Positions 1-6,412 of a stretch of 8,367 nucleotides of DNA are shown here, piece by piece. This DNA comes from RBG-16-64-43 sp035288225 (GTDB lineage: Bacteria > Chloroflexota > Anaerolineae > Anaerolineales > RBG-16-64-43). The translations under genes and the position numbers were made by a program. The notes below the pieces were generated by a model. That model searched no databases. It worked only from the letters and a program-made list of their open reading frames with translations, and had not been told where the DNA came from. Position 1 is the stretch's first letter, and the number at the start of each line of letters is the position of its first letter. The stretch covers positions 1 through 8,367 of the forward strand of contig DATEAT010000065.1 of assembly GCA_035288225.1 (NCBI GenBank). The letters run 5' to 3'.

Positions 1-2
1 TG

Positions 3-692
3 CGCCTGGTGGGCGCCCTGGCCTTCCGCACCCACTGCCCCAAGTTTGGCCGCCTGCAAGATGAACTGGGGCGCGTCTTCACCGATATCGATTTGGCCGG
101 CTACAGCCGCCAGCGCGAACGCGTGATGCGCCTCCTGGCCGACCTGGGGTACAGTGAAGACACGTGGGTGACGCGCTTGTTCGGCGACCAGCGCCTGGTG
201 TATCACGACGAAGCCCACGGCCGGCATGTCGACGTCTTCTTCGACCAGATGAAGTTCTCACACGTCTTGCCGCTCAAAGGCCGCCTGGAAGCCGAAAGAG
301 AAACGCTGCCCTTGGCCGAGCTGCTGCTCGAGAAGATGCAGATCGTCCGCCTCAACGAGAAGGACCTGATCGATACCATCATGTTGCTGCGCGAACATCC
401 GGTGGGCCCGAGCGATTCCGAGACGATCCACAGCGGAGTGATCGCCGCGCTGCTGGCGAAGGATTGGGGCATCTGGCGCACGGTGACCGCCAACCTGGAG
501 GCCGTCCACCTGCACCTGGGCAGCTACCCGCAGCTGACGGAAGAGGACCGGCACATCGTCGTCGAGCGCATCGACCAACTGCAAGCGGCCATCGAAGAAG
601 CGCCTAAAAGCCTGGCCTGGAGGGCGCGCCGCGTGATCGGCGACAAGGTCAAGTGGTACGAAGAGGTTGAGGAACTGAGCGACCGCATCTGA
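3..692 (+). CDS. Nucleotidyltransferase-fold protein, 5' partial
   Basis: The reading frame is open to the left edge and the codons before the GTG at 9 continue the conserved-looking text (RLVGALAF), so the true start lies outside the window. Counting from that GTG, visible features are a Gly-Ala-containing stretch at residues 2-5, a DxD pair in TDIDLA (Asp26, Asp28) and a later acidic strand HVDVFFD (Asp75, Asp79). This arrangement is typical of minimal nucleotidyltransferase-fold proteins, where three carboxylates hold the metal ions. It is followed by a helical region with LLLEKMQIVRLNEKD (residues 105-119), which resembles uncharacterised nucleotidyltransferase-like proteins. The C-terminal third is helical and charged, with no motif I recognise. 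Substrate and partner are unknown. The gene ends just before galT and is probably co-transcribed with it. The fold is inferred from the motif pattern; an AbiEii-like toxin role is possible, but no antitoxin gene is visible. Confidence 0.72.
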   Translation, partial: RLVGALAFRTHCPKFGRLQDELGRVFTDIDLAGYSRQRERVMRLLADLGYSEDTWVTRLFGDQRLVYHDEAHGRHVDVFFDQMKFSHVLPLKGRLEAERETLPLAELLLEKMQIVRLNEKDLIDTIMLLREHPVGPSDSETIHSGVIAALLAKDWGIWRTVTANLEAVHLHLGSYPQLTEEDRHIVVERIDQLQAAIEEAPKSLAWRARRVIGDKVKWYEEVEELSDRI

Positions 693-744
693 CGTGAGCG
701 CCGGCGGCCCCGCGGGCCGCCCGCACCCGGAGGAGCTCGAGGAC

Positions 745-1812
745 ATGCTCACCGAGCTGCCGCATCGCCGGCTCAACCCCCTCACCGGCGAATGGGTCCT
801 GGTCTCCCCCCAACGGACGGAGCGCCCGTGGCAGGGCCATGTCGAAGCGCCGCTCGCGGCCGCGCGCCCCGACTACGACCCCCAGTGCTACCTCTGCCCG
901 GGCAACGCCCGCGCCGCAGGCCGGCGCAACCCGAGCTACACCTCCACCTATGTTTTCGACAACGACTTTCCGGCACTGATCCCGCCTGGGAGCGCACCCC
1001 CCGCGGCGCCCGAGTGCGGGGCGCTCTTCAGGGCGGAGCCCGAACCGGGCCTGTGCCGCGTGGTGTGCTATTCGCCGCGCCATGACCTCACTGTGCCGGA
1101 GTTGGCCCTCGAGCAGGTGCAGGCCGTGGTCGAAACCTGGCGAAAGCAAACGCTCGAGCTGGCGGCTCTTGAATTCATCCACCACGTCCAGATCTTCGAG
1201 AACAAGGGCGACGCAATGGGTTGTTCGAACCCGCACCCGCACAGCCAGGTGTGGGCCTCGCGCCACGTCCCCAACGAGGCGGCCAAGGAGGCCGCGGCCC
1301 AGCAAGCCTACCGCGAGCGAACTGGAAGCTGCCTCCTATGCGACCTGACCCGCGAGGAAGCTTCGCGCGGCACGCGGGTGGTCGCGGCCAACGCCTCGTT
1401 CCTCGTCGTGGTTCCCTTCTGGGCTGTCTGGCCGTTCGAGACGCTGCTGCTCGCGCGCCGGCACGCAGCCGCCTTGCCCGACCTGGAACCGAGCGAGGAG
1501 CGGGATCTGGCCGAAATCCTGCGAGTCGTGACCATTCGGTACGACAACCTGTTTGAGGTATCCTTCCCATACAGCATGGGCCTGCATCAGGCGGCTTGGC
1601 GCGAGCCGCACAATGGCGCGCACCACCTGCACGCGCACTTCTATCCGCCGCTTCTGCGCTCGGCCTCGGTACGCAAGTTCATGGTGGGATACGAGATGCT
1701 GGCCATGCCGCAACGAGATCTGACACCCGAGACGGCAGCCGATGCCTTGCGCCGCCTGCCCGCGACGCACTACCGGGCACGTTCGGAGGCCTCGTTTGAG
1801 GCGCGTACCTAG
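745..1812 (+). CDS. galT: Galactose-1-phosphate uridylyltransferase
   Basis: GalT swaps UMP between UDP-glucose and galactose-1-phosphate in the cytosolic Leloir pathway. From the ATG at 745 the protein has 355 residues, close to the 348 of the E. coli enzyme. The N-terminal HRRLNPLTGEWVLVSP (residues 7-22) is diagnostic. Zinc ligands are Cys48 and Cys51 (CYLC) and His113. The active-site segment FENKGDAMGCSNPHPHSQ spans 151-168, with His164 and the nucleophile His166. The C-terminal LHAHFYPPLLRSA has His296 and His298, followed by KFMVGYEMLA. All key residues are intact, so it should be active. A GTG at 694 would add 17 Gly/Pro-rich residues. I prefer ATG 745 because GGAGGAG (729-735) lies nine bases upstream and the protein then begins as other GalT proteins do. 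No galK or galE is in the window, so the rest of the pathway must lie elsewhere. Confidence 0.96.
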   Translation: MLTELPHRRLNPLTGEWVLVSPQRTERPWQGHVEAPLAAARPDYDPQCYLCPGNARAAGRRNPSYTSTYVFDNDFPALIPPGSAPPAAPECGALFRAEPEPGLCRVVCYSPRHDLTVPELALEQVQAVVETWRKQTLELAALEFIHHVQIFENKGDAMGCSNPHPHSQVWASRHVPNEAAKEAAAQQAYRERTGSCLLCDLTREEASRGTRVVAANASFLVVVPFWAVWPFETLLLARRHAAALPDLEPSEERDLAEILRVVTIRYDNLFEVSFPYSMGLHQAAWREPHNGAHHLHAHFYPPLLRSASVRKFMVGYEMLAMPQRDLTPETAADALRRLPATHYRARSEASFEART

Positions 1813-1884
1813 CCATTCCTTCCGCGAGGGGACGCCGCCGAGCGAGAAGCCCCCCGCGCGTGAATCGCGTTTGCACATTGGCCC

Positions 1885-1907
1885 GCGTGCCGGGTTCCCG
1901 GGCACGC
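1885..1907 (+). terminator. GC-rich hairpin between galT and the DUF3786 gene
   Basis: Arms GCGTGCC-GGG (1885-1894) and CCCGGGCACGC (1897-1907) pair with one bulged C and a two-base TT centre. The hairpin lies 73 bases after the galT stop. No T-run follows, so intrinsic termination is doubtful; it may instead stabilise the 3' end of the galT mRNA or act with Rho. The rest of the 133-base gap shows no convincing promoter. Confidence 0.3.
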
Positions 1908-1945
1908 TCACCGTGGCCTCTCCAGCTGGCTGAGGGAGGAATCCG

Positions 1946-2623
1946 ATGACCCAGAAAGTCCACGACGTCTCCACCGCTCGCGCGGCCTGGGAAGAAACTC
2001 TGACCCGGCCGATCGGTGATTTGCAGCGCGAGCTCGCCAAGCGCACCCCCGAGCAGACGGCGCTCAACGCGGGCACCGTTTACCGCGATGGATCGATTGT
2101 CGTGCCTTACTGGGGTGTGGAGTACGCGGTGCGCGTGCCGGAGTATGAGTGCGAGTGCCCGCCGGGCACGCTGGCCCTGCTGCTCTACTATCTGCATACG
2201 GCGGATGGCGCGCCGCTGACGGGCAAATGGGTGGCCTTTCGCGATGTGCCCGGCGGCACCTTCTATCACAACGCCTTTCAGGGTTACGCCGGAAACCGTC
2301 TGGCCAAATCATTGGGGGACCAGGTCGCGGCGTTCAAGTATGCCGCCGGGACCATGGGCGGCGAGGGCGAACCGTTCGGGGATGCGGCCTATCGCTTCCG
2401 GCCGCTGCCGCGCTTCCCGCTCATGGCGATCCTGTGGCAGGCGGACGAGGAATTCGAGGCGCGGGGCTCAGTGCTCTTCGACTCTTCGGCCGGGCACTAC
2501 CTGCCGATCGATGCGTGTGCCGTCGTCGGCTCGTCCCTTGTGCAGAAGGTGGTGCGCCTGGTGGAGTCGCGCCGCCCCAAACCGCCGGCCATGTCGACCA
2601 CGCCCCTGACCTCCATGGAGTAA
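1946..2623 (+). CDS. DUF3786 domain protein
   Basis: This is a 225-residue soluble protein with no signal peptide or membrane helix. It shows the DUF3786 pattern: LLLYYLHTADGAPLTGKWVAF (about 78-98), then VPGGTFYHNAF (101-111), a GG plus FGD stretch (138-146), and FPLMAILWQADEEFEA (157-172) followed by LFDSSAGHYLP (177-187). Family members are uncharacterised. I recall the domain being common in anaerobes and sometimes attached to corrinoid iron-sulfur proteins, so a role near metal or corrinoid chemistry is possible but not shown here. A CxC pair (Cys69, Cys71, in YECECPPG) could bind metal. The ribosome binding site GGGAGGA (1934-1940) is five bases before the ATG and fixes the start. The C-terminal tail from about residue 208 is Pro/Ser/Thr-rich and probably disordered. 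The dodecin gene follows after 50 bases, so the two may be co-transcribed. Confidence 0.82.
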   Translation: MTQKVHDVSTARAAWEETLTRPIGDLQRELAKRTPEQTALNAGTVYRDGSIVVPYWGVEYAVRVPEYECECPPGTLALLLYYLHTADGAPLTGKWVAFRDVPGGTFYHNAFQGYAGNRLAKSLGDQVAAFKYAAGTMGGEGEPFGDAAYRFRPLPRFPLMAILWQADEEFEARGSVLFDSSAGHYLPIDACAVVGSSLVQKVVRLVESRRPKPPAMSTTPLTSME

Positions 2624-2673
2624 GCGCGGGTCCCGCCGTGCATCTGTGCATTGAGAGTTGAGGAGAGGCAAAG

Positions 2674-2889
2674 ATGGGCGAGAGCGTCTATAAGATCGTT
2701 GAATTGGTCGGGACCAGCCCCGAATCGTGGGAGAAGGCAGCCCAGGTGGCCATCAACCAGGCCGCCAAAACGCTGCGCGATCTGCGCGTCGCCGAGGTCT
2801 CCGAGCTCGACCTCCAGCTTGAGGATGGCAAGGTGGTGGCCTACCGCGCCAAGGTGAAGCTGTCGTTCAAGTATCATATTGAAGAGTGA
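2674..2889 (+). CDS. Dodecin family protein (divergent flavin site)
   Basis: Dodecins are about 70-residue proteins that form hollow dodecamers storing or buffering flavins in the cytosol. This one has 71 residues, the usual size. The start VYKIVELVGTSPESWEKAA (residues 5-23) and the end EDGKVVAYRAKVKLSFKY (50-67) match the beta-alpha-beta-beta family pattern well. Classical members carry LDWFEV at the centre, whose Trp stacks on the flavin ring. Here the matching segment is LRVAEV (37-42), so Trp and Phe are replaced by Val39 and Ala40. Trp19 is the only Trp and sits near the first helix. Flavin binding may therefore be weak, altered or absent. The start is supported by GAGGAG (2660-2665), eight bases before the ATG. 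Family membership is nearly certain; the ligand is not. Confidence 0.93.
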   Translation: MGESVYKIVELVGTSPESWEKAAQVAINQAAKTLRDLRVAEVSELDLQLEDGKVVAYRAKVKLSFKYHIEE

Positions 2890-2991
2890 CGTGGCCGGCG
2901 CCGGGCTTGCAGCCCCGCCCGCAGCCAGCGTGCTCTGGCGCGGGCGTCAGGCAACGCGCCCTGGCGGGGACCACTCGGTGGAGGATGCAAA

Positions 2992-3345
2992 GTGTCGAAT
3001 TCACCCAACGATCGAGAGCGACTGCAACGATTGCGTGAGAAGCAGATCAGTGCGCGCGATCCGCACACCAAGCATCGCAGGGTCGAAGCCAAGGTGGCCG
3101 CCCGCCGCCGCACCACGGTGAAGCGCTTCTCGATCCGCATGCTGGCCGAGGTCCCGCACAAGTATGTGTGGGCCCTCGGCGGGGCGCTGTTGGGTGTGCT
3201 CGTGATAATCCTGCTGCCCTACTTTTGGCCGGACCCTCGCGCCTATCTGGTGGCATTGGTTGCGCTGCTCTTCCTGGTGGCCGTGGGCTACGTCTTGGGC
3301 CGGGCGCTGGATGCACGGGACGAACTGCGCGACCTGACTGAGTAG
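2992..3345 (+). CDS. Small two-helix membrane protein, unknown function
   Basis: This is a 117-residue protein I do not recognise. Residues 1-50 are highly charged and rich in Arg/Lys (for example HRRVEAKVAARRR at 28-40), likely cytosolic and possibly helical. Two hydrophobic segments follow, at about 59-78 (YVWALGGALLGVLVIILLPY) and 84-104, joined by a short turn WPDPRA. The C-terminal tail ARDELRDLTE is charged. The positive-inside rule predicts both termini in the cytosol with only a tiny external loop. The start is GTG, chosen because GGAGG (2980-2984) lies seven bases upstream and the coding pattern begins there. It follows dodecin after 102 bases, so it may share the transcript, but nothing in the sequence links it functionally to dodecin or to the lipid genes downstream. 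Confidence 0.72.
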   Translation: MSNSPNDRERLQRLREKQISARDPHTKHRRVEAKVAARRRTTVKRFSIRMLAEVPHKYVWALGGALLGVLVIILLPYFWPDPRAYLVALVALLFLVAVGYVLGRALDARDELRDLTE

Positions 3346-3359
3346 ACCCGCCGCGGGTC
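3345..3359 (+). terminator. Short GC hairpin overlapping the stop codon of the membrane protein gene
   Basis: GACCCG (3345-3350) pairs with CGGGTC (3354-3359) around a three-base loop, and its first base is the last base of the TAG stop. No T-run follows, so this is only a weak candidate for the 3' end of the DUF3786-dodecin-membrane protein unit. Confidence 0.25.
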
Positions 3360-3621
3360 GGGCGAGCGCCGTGATCGCCGCGCCGCGCGGCCGATCGGGG
3401 TGGCCCTCCTGTCGGGTCTGGTTCTGGGTCGCAAGGAGTTGCCTGAGGAGTCCGATGGTGCGGGCCTTGCCGCCGAAGCGGAATCGACCGCGGGCCCGAG
3501 AGGACCTTCTGAAACAGGCTTCGCGCGTCCAGACTGTGCACGTGTGGAGAGTCTGGCTAGACAATTCGATTGGTGCACCGCAGGGCAGTCGGTCCGACAT
3601 CCTAGAAATGGAGCAAACACC
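3360..3621 (+). other. Long leader region before the lipid kinase gene, with inverted repeats
   Basis: No gene is convincing in this gap. The frame of the downstream kinase stays open for 74 codons from 3400, but the translation is low in hydrophobic pattern and unlike the family. A perfect 7-base inverted repeat, CCAGACT (3529-3535) and AGTCTGG (3550-3556), has a 14-base loop. GTGCAC occurs inside that loop (3536-3541) and again 37 bases later inside the palindrome GGTGCACC (3572-3579). These could be a protein binding site or leader structure. I see no good -10/-35 pair, although the promoter for the kinase operon most likely lies here. Confidence 0.35.
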
Positions 3622-4563
3622 ATGGCCCGTTACAAGATCATCGTCAACCCAACCTCTGGTCGCGGCGCCGGCGGCGAATCGATCCCGGTTTTGGAAGCCG
3701 GTCTGAAGCAGGCGGGGCTCGCCTACGACCTGGTGCGCACCGAGCGCCCCTGGCATGCGGTCGAACTGGCCCGCGAAGCTGCCGCCGCCGGTTACGAGGT
3801 GGTGGTGGCGGTCGGCGGCGACGGCACCGCGAACGAGGTGCTCAACGGACTGATGCTTGCGCGCGAAGCCAACCCGCGGCTACGGCCGGTGATGGGAGTG
3901 GTGAGCGTCGGCCGCGGCAACGACTTTGCATTCGGGGCGGGCATTGAGCGCGGTGCACAGGCCGGCCTGGCCGCCCTGGCCGCCGGCCGCCGGGTACCTA
4001 TGGACGTGGGGCGCGTCACGGGCGGGTTGTTCCCGCAAGGCCGCTACTTCGGCAACGGGGTGGGCGTTGGCTTCGACGCAGTGGTCGGCTTCGAGGCGGT
4101 CAAGCTGAAACGCCTGACCGGCTTCCCCTCCTATATCGTCGCAGCCTTGCGCACCATCTTTCTCTACTTCCGGGCGCCGCGCGTGCGCATTGAAACCGAT
4201 AGCGGCCCGCTCGAACTCTCGGCGCTCATGGTCTCGATTATGAACGGGCGGCGCATGGGCGGCGGGTTCATGATGGCGCCCAGCGCCCTCATTGACGACG
4301 GTCTGTTCGACCTGTGCATTGCGCGGCAGGTCAGCAAAGCGGGCATCTTCGCCCTCATCCCACGCTTCATGAAGGGCACGCAGGGATCGCACCCGGCCAT
4401 CGTCACGGCGCGCACGAAACGCATCACCGTCACCGCCCTGGAGGGCGTGCTGCCCGCCCACGCCGACGGCGAGACGCTCTCAACCGATGGCACGCGGTTG
4501 GTGGTCGAGATCGTACCGCGACCCATTGAGATCATTACCTCGCCCACCGGAAGTGCCGCATGA
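3622..4563 (+). CDS. Diacylglycerol kinase-like lipid kinase (LCB5/YegS family)
   Basis: The protein has 313 residues and belongs to the DAGK catalytic family, which phosphorylates diacylglycerol or a related lipid with ATP at the inner membrane face. NPTSGRG (9-15) starts the N-terminal domain. The nucleotide-binding GGDGTANEVLNGL is at 65-77. GVVSVGRGNDFA at 92-103 corresponds to the usual G-x-x-P-x-GTGNDFA loop, with Arg98 in the place of the common Thr and no Pro. The C-terminal beta domain has GVGVGFDA (146-153), MNGRRMGGGF (207-216), IDDGLFDLCIA (224-234) and ADGE (281-284). Asp226 and Glu284 match the acidic residues thought catalytic in DgkB-type enzymes. I chose ATG 3622, preceded by GGAG (3610-3613), because the family pattern begins with RYKIIVNP directly after it. 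The stop overlaps the PlsC start. The lipid substrate cannot be told from sequence; diacylglycerol is likeliest given the neighbour. Confidence 0.92.
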   Translation: MARYKIIVNPTSGRGAGGESIPVLEAGLKQAGLAYDLVRTERPWHAVELAREAAAAGYEVVVAVGGDGTANEVLNGLMLAREANPRLRPVMGVVSVGRGNDFAFGAGIERGAQAGLAALAAGRRVPMDVGRVTGGLFPQGRYFGNGVGVGFDAVVGFEAVKLKRLTGFPSYIVAALRTIFLYFRAPRVRIETDSGPLELSALMVSIMNGRRMGGGFMMAPSALIDDGLFDLCIARQVSKAGIFALIPRFMKGTQGSHPAIVTARTKRITVTALEGVLPAHADGETLSTDGTRLVVEIVPRPIEIITSPTGSAA

Positions 4564-5303
4564 GCGTGACCGAATGGGTGGTGGCCGGCACCCTGCGGCG
4601 CATGACCCGCATCCTGTGCCGGGTCGACGACCGCGAAATGGCCCGCATCCCCCCGCGCGGGCCGCTCATCCTGGTCGTCAACCACGTCAATTTCCTGGAT
4701 GCGCCGCTGATGTATTCCCACTTGCGGCCGCGGCACGTCACCGGTTTCGCCAAGAGCGAAACATGGGATAACCCGGCCATGGGCTGGCTGTTCAATGTAT
4801 TCCAGGCCATCCCATTGCGCCGCGGCGAAGCCGACACGCGTGCATTCCGCAAAGCGCTCGAGGTCCTCCAGCGCGGCGACATTCTGGGCGTTGCGCCCGA
4901 AGGCTCGCGCAGCAACGACGGGCGGCTGCGCCACGGGAAACCGGGCGTGGTCATGCTCGCGTTGAAGAGCGGCGCGCCGCTGCAGCCGGTGGCCTACTAT
5001 GGCAGTGAACGGTTCCACCGCAACATCCGCCGCCTGCAGCGCACCGACTTCACCATCACCGTCGGCCATCCCTTTGTCCTCGACCCGCGCGGTGAGAAGG
5101 TCTCGCGCGAGGTGCGCCAACGGATGACCAGCGAAATCATGTATCAGTTGGCGTCCATCCTGCCGCCGGAGTATCGCGGGCAATACGCCAACCTGGAAGC
5201 CGCCACCGAGGACTACCTGCGCTTCCCCTCCGGCTCGCAAAGCAATCTGGCGCGTGCGGCCACGTTTGGTGCCAATTGGGCGGCGGCCCCAGCCCAAGGT
5301 TAA
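4560..5303 (+). CDS. 1-acyl-sn-glycerol-3-phosphate acyltransferase (PlsC family)
   Basis: This 247-residue enzyme should acylate lysophosphatidic acid to phosphatidic acid at the membrane. Motif I is NHVNFLD (41-47), giving the catalytic His42 and Asp47 in the HX4D spacing. IPLRRGEADTRA (84-95) is the substrate-binding motif II region. APEGSRS (112-118) is motif III, with Ala and Ser where FPEGTRS is common. GAPLQPVAYYG (138-148) is motif IV. No strong N-terminal membrane helix is visible; residues 35-40 (PLILVV) are the core strand, so it is probably peripheral. The C-terminal 50 residues are variable. The ATG lies inside the kinase stop (ATGA, four-base overlap), with GGAAG (4549-4553) ahead of it, so translation is probably coupled. 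Pairing with the lipid kinase supports a role in making or recovering phosphatidic acid. Exact acyl donor and acceptor are not determined. Confidence 0.92.
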   Translation: MSVTEWVVAGTLRRMTRILCRVDDREMARIPPRGPLILVVNHVNFLDAPLMYSHLRPRHVTGFAKSETWDNPAMGWLFNVFQAIPLRRGEADTRAFRKALEVLQRGDILGVAPEGSRSNDGRLRHGKPGVVMLALKSGAPLQPVAYYGSERFHRNIRRLQRTDFTITVGHPFVLDPRGEKVSREVRQRMTSEIMYQLASILPPEYRGQYANLEAATEDYLRFPSGSQSNLARAATFGANWAAAPAQG

Positions 5304-5324
5304 CGGTCGTCGAATCTCATTAAC

Positions 5325-5357
5325 ACGAGGCGGCCGGCGGGTCGCCTCGTCCCTTTT
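5325..5357 (+). terminator. Rho-independent terminator of the lipid kinase-plsC operon
   Basis: An 8-bp perfect stem, ACGAGGCG (5325-5332) with CGCCTCGT (5343-5350), encloses a 10-base GC-rich loop. CCC and TTTT (5354-5357) follow. It lies 22 bases after the plsC stop and just before the next gene's ribosome binding site, so it separates the lipid operon from the GH114 gene. The T-run is short, so termination may be partial. Confidence 0.65.
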
Positions 5358-5383
5358 CTGGATGAGGAGCGGAGGACCCTCAC

Positions 5384-6325
5384 ATGCGTGCCTGTATGGC
5401 GCGACATGCCTTAGTAAGTCGCCGAGCGGCACACCGCGCCGCCGGGGCTGCGTTCATTGTGGCCGCCGCTGCGCTCGCCGCATGCACGCCGGCGGCGCCC
5501 GCGGCCTCGGCGCCCGGTGGTTCATTCGCCCGAGCCTCCGCAACGGCACCCATTGGCCAAACGGCAAGGCCGGCGGGGCCGACGGCCTCGTCCTCCGCCG
5601 TGCCGCGCTGGCGCCCGGCCCCCGGGCAGACTTGGCAGTGGCAACTGGCGGGCTTGCCGGTCGATCTCCGCATCGAGGCCGACATTTACGACGTCGATTT
5701 GTTCGAGGCACCGGTGGAAGTCATCGCGGAGCTTCACGCCCGCGGACGGCGCGCCATTTGTTATCTGAGCGCCGGCAGCTTCGAGGAGTGGCGGCCGGAT
5801 GCGGAGTCGTTCCCGCGCGAGTTGATCGGGAGAGCGTATGCAGGCTGGCCCGGCGAGTGGTGGCTCGACATCCGCCAGCTGGAGGTGCTCGCTCCGATCC
5901 TTAAGGCGCGTCTCGATCTGTGCCGCGCCAAGGGCTTTGACGGGGTGGAGACCGACAACCTGGATGGGTATCAGGCAGCCACGGGCTTTGCCCTCACCGC
6001 GCAGGACCAGCTGCGCTTCAACCGTTGGTTGGCTGCCGAGGCGCATGCGCGCGGTTTATCCATCGGCCTCAAGAACGACCCCGAGCAAGTGATGGATCTG
6101 GCCGACGACTTCGATTGGGCACTGGTCGAGGACTGCTTTGCGCAGGGCTGGTGCGAGGCCATGGCTCCGTTCGCGGCGCAAGGGAAACTGGTGGTGGCGG
6201 TGGAGTACACCGACAGCGTTGTGGATTGGCCTGGCGCCTGTTCGCAGGCGCGCAGCCTGGGGTTCAGCATCCTGCTCAAGAATCGTGAGTTGGATGCCTG
6301 GCGCGGGTTGTGCGAGGATGGGTGA
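5384..6325 (+). CDS. GH114 family lipoprotein (endo-alpha-1,4-polygalactosaminidase-like)
   Basis: The protein has 313 residues. Residues 1-33 form a lipoprotein signal: a basic start, a hydrophobic core (about 22-30), then the lipobox LAAC with Cys34 as the lipid anchor. An Ala/Pro/Ser linker runs to about 75. The catalytic domain is a TIM barrel: WQWQL (84-88), IYDVDLFE (101-108), ICYLSAGSFEEWRPD (125-139), WWLDIR (159-164), KGFDGVETDNLD (183-194), GLSIGLKN (224-231), LVEDCF (248-252) and VAVEY (271-275). This is the GH114 pattern. Characterised members cut alpha-1,4-linked galactosamine in exopolysaccharides. Asp186, Glu189, Glu249 and Glu274 are acidic catalytic candidates. The likely job is cell-surface trimming of an amino-sugar polymer, its own or a neighbour's. 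The ATG is set by GGAGGA (5371-5376), seven bases upstream. The gene follows a terminator and probably stands alone. The substrate is inferred from the family only. Confidence 0.9.
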   Translation: MRACMARHALVSRRAAHRAAGAAFIVAAAALAACTPAAPAASAPGGSFARASATAPIGQTARPAGPTASSSAVPRWRPAPGQTWQWQLAGLPVDLRIEADIYDVDLFEAPVEVIAELHARGRRAICYLSAGSFEEWRPDAESFPRELIGRAYAGWPGEWWLDIRQLEVLAPILKARLDLCRAKGFDGVETDNLDGYQAATGFALTAQDQLRFNRWLAAEAHARGLSIGLKNDPEQVMDLADDFDWALVEDCFAQGWCEAMAPFAAQGKLVVAVEYTDSVVDWPGACSQARSLGFSILLKNRELDAWRGLCEDG

Positions 6326-6374
6326 GAGTGGATTGGCCTGGCGGGTGTTGGAGAGGTGGGGTAGGCGAGGGGGA

Positions 6375-6391
6375 AGCCACCATCGGTGGTT
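6375..6391 (+). terminator. Small hairpin after the GH114 gene
   Basis: CCACC (6377-6381) and GGTGG (6385-6389) pair around ATC, extended by one G-T and one A-T pair. Only TTAA follows, so it is a weak candidate for the 3' end of the GH114 transcript. Confidence 0.25.
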
Positions 6392-6412
6392 AAGGTGCGG
6401 CTCACTTCGCCC

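Noticed and set aside
3..692. AbiEii-type toxin-antitoxin system
   Set aside because: The fold could fit, but no AbiEi-like antitoxin gene is visible, and the downstream neighbour is galT.
694..744. GTG start for galT at 694
   Set aside because: It would add a Gly/Pro/Glu-rich segment not seen in GalT proteins. ATG 745 has a much better ribosome binding site. The GTG remains possible.
2638..2651. GTGCAT direct repeat (2638-2643 and 2646-2651) before dodecin
   Set aside because: Two six-base copies are too short to call a site, and no promoter elements lie next to them.
2937..2960. GGCGCG/CGCGCC inverted repeat (arms 2937-2942 and 2955-2960) between dodecin and the membrane protein gene
   Set aside because: The arms are six bases of pure GC with no T-run, which is expected by chance in such GC-rich sequence.
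3400..3621. N-terminal extension of the lipid kinase by 74 residues
   Set aside because: The frame is open, but the translation is unlike the family. GGAG plus ATG at 3622 gives exactly the expected N-terminus.
4164..5432. Minus-strand open frame of 422 codons opposite the lipid kinase and plsC
   Set aside because: It is longer than the real genes but overlaps two plus-strand proteins with intact family motifs. Its translation shows no recognisable family, and it crosses the terminator and intergenic region. It is an effect of high GC and codon bias.
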